43,817 nt of DNA from Bacteroidales bacterium (GTDB lineage: Bacteria > Bacteroidota > Bacteroidia > Bacteroidales > Marinilabiliaceae): the NCBI GenBank assembly GCA_017417385.1, contig JAFPZF010000041.1:1-43817 (forward strand), in the 5' to 3' direction. The notes below the pieces were generated by a model. The model worked only from the letters and a program-made list of their open reading frames with translations. It made no database searches and was not told the DNA's origin. Every line of letters begins with the position of its first letter. Position 1 is the first letter of the stretch. Shown here in pieces: positions 42,001 through 43,817 of the stretch. Position numbers and translations under genes: made by a program.

Positions 42001-42966
42001 GCGGCGGAATACGAGCCAGGGGATGATGCCTTGCCACTTAGTGTGAGGGTAGTCGGCGGGGTCTCCGATGTCGAGGCGTGAGCCGTCGACAGTACGGCAG
42101 AAGCTGTAGTCCTTGCCGCCAGTGATATAAATAGCGTCGGTGAAGCCATACTTGCGGAGAGCCTCGGCGAAGTTCCAGAGCGTCTCCTTGCCGCGCGTAG
42201 AGACGAGGAAGAGACGGTCTGAGTGATCGTCGGAGAGACGGGCGAGCGCCTTACGCTCCACCTTGCCGTGGAGGAAGAAACGAGGGGGCAGAGAGCCGTC
42301 GGAGAGAATCACCTGCTGGCGGAAGAAGGAGCCGCCGGAGGAGAGGACGAAAGAGAGGACATCGTCTGAGGGGGAGACGCCGATGACCATATTACCGTTC
42401 GTCATAGCGACATAGCCGAGGCGGCTGCGGTCTGGTTCGAGGCCGAAGATGCGAGAAGCCGTCCGGAAGAGACTCATACGGAGGCCGCCCTTGTCAGTCC
42501 CGGCGAGGCTGCCATAGGAGGCGACAGAGCCGAGGTAGGAGCCGTCGGCGTGGTGGTCGGCGCTACGGCAGTAGAGGATGACGGAGGTGTCGTCGAGGGC
42601 AGGCTCGGAGAACTCGATAGAGCCGATAAGCCCCGTAACCTCGTAGAGGTCGAAAGGGACGTCGAGAGACTCGGCGGAGGAGACGGAGACACCGAGCGGA
42701 GACTCGGACGGAGACCGGCGCAGCTTTGCAATATTCTCAGACGGGGAGGCTGCGACAGGCATGTGGGGGTCGGAGAGATAGAAGTAGAGGGCGAGAGTCG
42801 CGACGCCGAGGAGGGCGAGGAGTGCGACAGAACAGAAGATGAGGAGGCGCCTCCTATGGTGAGTGCGTGGGTAGACCTTCTTAGGGATGAAGGGGGTGTC
42901 GTCATAGCGTTCGATAGATATGACGGGTATTTCGGGTTCTTGTTGTGGATTCATAGTGTCATTCAT
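41992..42966 (-). CDS. Membrane-anchored protein resembling phosphodiester glycosidases (NAGPA-like)
   Basis: The 324-residue protein has a proline-rich cytosolic N-terminus with a basic cluster (RTHHRRR), one transmembrane helix (residues about 42-68) and a periplasmic domain. The domain contains GLIGSIEFSEP, YVAMTNGNMVIGVSPSDDV, GGSFFRQQVILSDG, RKALARL, FAEALRKYGFTDAIYITGG and IIPWLVFRR. This arrangement resembles the NAGPA/phosphodiester glycosidase fold (GG-FF, RxAL and the late DAIYLxGG), but the match is from memory and the catalytic set is unconfirmed. Its stop lies inside the Caps_synth remnant frame, so the two were fused by rearrangement. Upstream is the inverted-repeat element at 42981. 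Confidence 0.65.
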   Translation of the reverse strand: MNDTMNPQQEPEIPVISIERYDDTPFIPKKVYPRTHHRRRLLIFCSVALLALLGVATLALYFYLSDPHMPVAASPSENIAKLRRSPSESPLGVSVSSAESLDVPFDLYEVTGLIGSIEFSEPALDDTSVILYCRSADHHADGSYLGSVASYGSLAGTDKGGLRMSLFRTASRIFGLEPDRSRLGYVAMTNGNMVIGVSPSDDVLSFVLSSGGSFFRQQVILSDGSLPPRFFLHGKVERKALARLSDDHSDRLFLVSTRGKETLWNFAEALRKYGFTDAIYITGGKDYSFCRTVDGSRLDIGDPADYPHTKWQGIIPWLVFRRSK

Positions 42967-42980
42967 AGAATCATTGTTTT

Positions 42981-43181
42981 AAGGGAACTTCTATAAATTG
43001 CTTTTTCTTCGTTGGCGCTGCCTACATTCCTCACGCTCGGCAAATTGCAAGCAAGCTTGCTTTGCTCTCGCTTAATCGGAATGTTGTCACTTCGGACTTT
43101 GAAATCCTCATGTACTACAGTACACTCCGGTGTTCAAAGCCTCGAGCGCCTTGAAAAACCTAATTTCTAAGAACTCCCCTT
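42981..43181. repeat. 200-bp intergenic inverted-repeat element
   Basis: The left end AAGGGAACTTCTATAAATTG continues to CTTTTTC (42981-43007). It is an imperfect inverted repeat of the right end at 43153-43181, whose reverse complement starts AAGGGGAGTTCTTAGAAATT. Inside are the palindrome AGCAAGCTTGCT (43050-43061), a near-palindrome TGTACTACAGTACA, and alternating short inverted segments. It contains no open frame. The right end overlaps the last codons and stop of the LytTR gene. A partial copy of the left end follows carB at 28310-28328. It looks like a non-autonomous mobile or REP-like element. Confidence 0.7.
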
Positions 43182-43520
43182 TAAGCTTTCCTTGAGAGAC
43201 TGGAGAGGTTCTTTGGCGACCTTGATAGCAGGGAGGAAGGAGCCGAACTCCTTGCCGCCGAGGACGAGAGTCTGTTCGGGGACGCAGATGCTACGGATAT
43301 GAATCTTGTTGACAATGAGACTTCTGCCGACGCGGACGAAAGTGTTGCCCTGCAGGCTGTTGAGAGCTGCCTCCATATAGTGAAGCTGGAAAGTCAGAGT
43401 CTTGGTGAAGCCGCCAATCAGGAAGAAGGTAGAGTAGTTGCCATCCGCCTTGATATAGGCAATCTCTTCCGGTCGGACACGGAAGAGCTCGGTAGAAGTC
43501 TCGATTCGAAGATACTCCAT
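43167..43520 (-). CDS. Stand-alone LytTR DNA-binding regulator
   Basis: A transcription regulator of 117 residues consisting of a single LytTR domain and no receiver domain. The start at 43520 (MEYLRIETSTELFRV) is chosen because a -7 box lies at 43547-43554; the longer frame from 43559 would begin upstream of transcription. Family marks are ELFRVRPEEIAYIKADGNYS, TLTFQLHYMEAAL, FVRVGRSLIVNKIHI and GKEFGSFLPAIKVAKEPL. LytTR proteins bind direct repeats upstream of exopolysaccharide and surface genes, and in Bacteroidales stand-alone versions are common. The last codons (GSS and stop) come from the arm of the inverted-repeat element. Confidence 0.88.
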   Translation of the reverse strand: MEYLRIETSTELFRVRPEEIAYIKADGNYSTFFLIGGFTKTLTFQLHYMEAALNSLQGNTFVRVGRSLIVNKIHIRSICVPEQTLVLGGKEFGSFLPAIKVAKEPLQSLKESLKGSS

Positions 43521-43546
43521 AGTGTATCGGATTACTTTTATATCCA

Positions 43547-43554
43547 CAAAGGTA
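43547..43554 (-). promoter_or_regulatory. Bacteroidota -7 box of the LytTR gene
   Basis: On the minus strand the sequence reads TACCTTTG, matching TAnnTTTG, 26 nt before the ATG at 43520. No -33 TTG is at the usual spacing. Confidence 0.55.
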
Positions 43555-43559
43555 GGCAA

Positions 43560-43817
43560 AAGAGAGAGTAAAATCTGCTTTCATAACGTGATAAATTAAC
43601 GAGGGCGAAGGTAGGGCAGAGGAGGAAATACGTCAAGAGAGAGGGTAGGGCGATGTATGAAAGGCGTGGGATAATGTATGAAAGGCGGGAAGACGCATAG
43701 GGTGAGGGAGGGGAAGGACATAAGCAGCTGTAGGGATAATCACGGGAGAGCTTTAGAAAGTGAGGAGTAGGGGTAGGGTGGAAGAGAAGGAGGAGAGAAG
43801 GAGGAGAGAAGGGGAAG
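43560..43817. other. Purine-rich intergenic end of the window
   Basis: No gene was seen. ATGTATGAAAGGCG is repeated directly at 43652-43665 and 43673-43686 (21-bp period). The last 50 nt are almost pure G and A with GGAGAGAAGGAG-type repeats. Confidence 0.55.

Overview
The window looks like a chromosomal piece of a Bacteroidales bacterium (Prevotella/Bacteroides-like; species not determinable from sequence alone). Supporting signs are Bacteroidota-type promoters (TTG/TTTG about 18-20 nt upstream of TAnnTTTG), NVEAL-type small exported peptides, 6-bladed beta-propeller lipoproteins with a GxGP motif, a gldH lipoprotein next to a PSP1/RicT gene, a BspA-like leucine-rich protein, and an EpsG/glycosyltransferase polysaccharide cluster. 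All genes from about 1.07 to 41.68 kb are on the + strand; the last three are on the - strand and converge on it.

Layout. 0-0.9 kb: hairpin-bearing, purine-rich intergenic repeats. 0.93-4.1 kb: two tandem cassettes, each an NVEAL-type peptide followed by a hairpin and then a beta-propeller lipoprotein; the first is preceded by a 56-codon gene overlapping it by ATGA. 4.35-5.04 kb: two small overlapping genes (Cys-pair protein, DUF6984-like). 5.1-7.4 kb: a TPR/transmembrane/SpoIIE-type phosphatase with its own promoter. 7.5-14.9 kb: a tightly packed operon of DNA polymerase III delta prime, RicT-like PSP1 protein, GldH, TrmB, Mrp/ApbC and a sialate O-acetylesterase homologue that has lost its apparent catalytic residues, closed by a terminator. 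14.9-17.1 kb: a gene-poor region with two near-identical copies of a putative small RNA gene (promoter, structured body, terminator) flanking a five-unit tandem array of about 162-172 bp. 17.1-23.5 kb: one 2155-residue secreted protein made of about 29 repeats of about 64 residues. 24-25 kb: an unrecognised secreted protein. 25-33 kb: carB and carA, unusually separated and in reversed order, with a CapA-family protein and a BspA-like protein between them. 33.1-41.7 kb: a surface polysaccharide cluster (small membrane protein, GT4, two GT2, hexapeptide acetyltransferase, EpsG-like polymerase, acyltransferase 3, glycoside hydrolase). 41.7-43.5 kb, - strand: a truncated capsular synthesis gene, a membrane-anchored phosphodiester-glycosidase-like protein, and a stand-alone LytTR regulator, with a 200-bp inverted-repeat element between the last two.

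The most unusual items are (i) the paired NVEAL peptide/lipoprotein cassettes, with a nearly invariant leader, variable tail and an intercistronic hairpin in each; (ii) the duplicated putative small RNA gene around the tandem array; (iii) the giant repeat protein, whose 64-residue module and C-terminal motif recur in the BspA-like protein 6 kb away; (iv) the sialate esterase homologue with Ser to Asn and His to Arg at the expected catalytic positions; and (v) several gene remnants and repeat elements around the polysaccharide cluster. Functions are assigned by recognising motifs; no database search was run.
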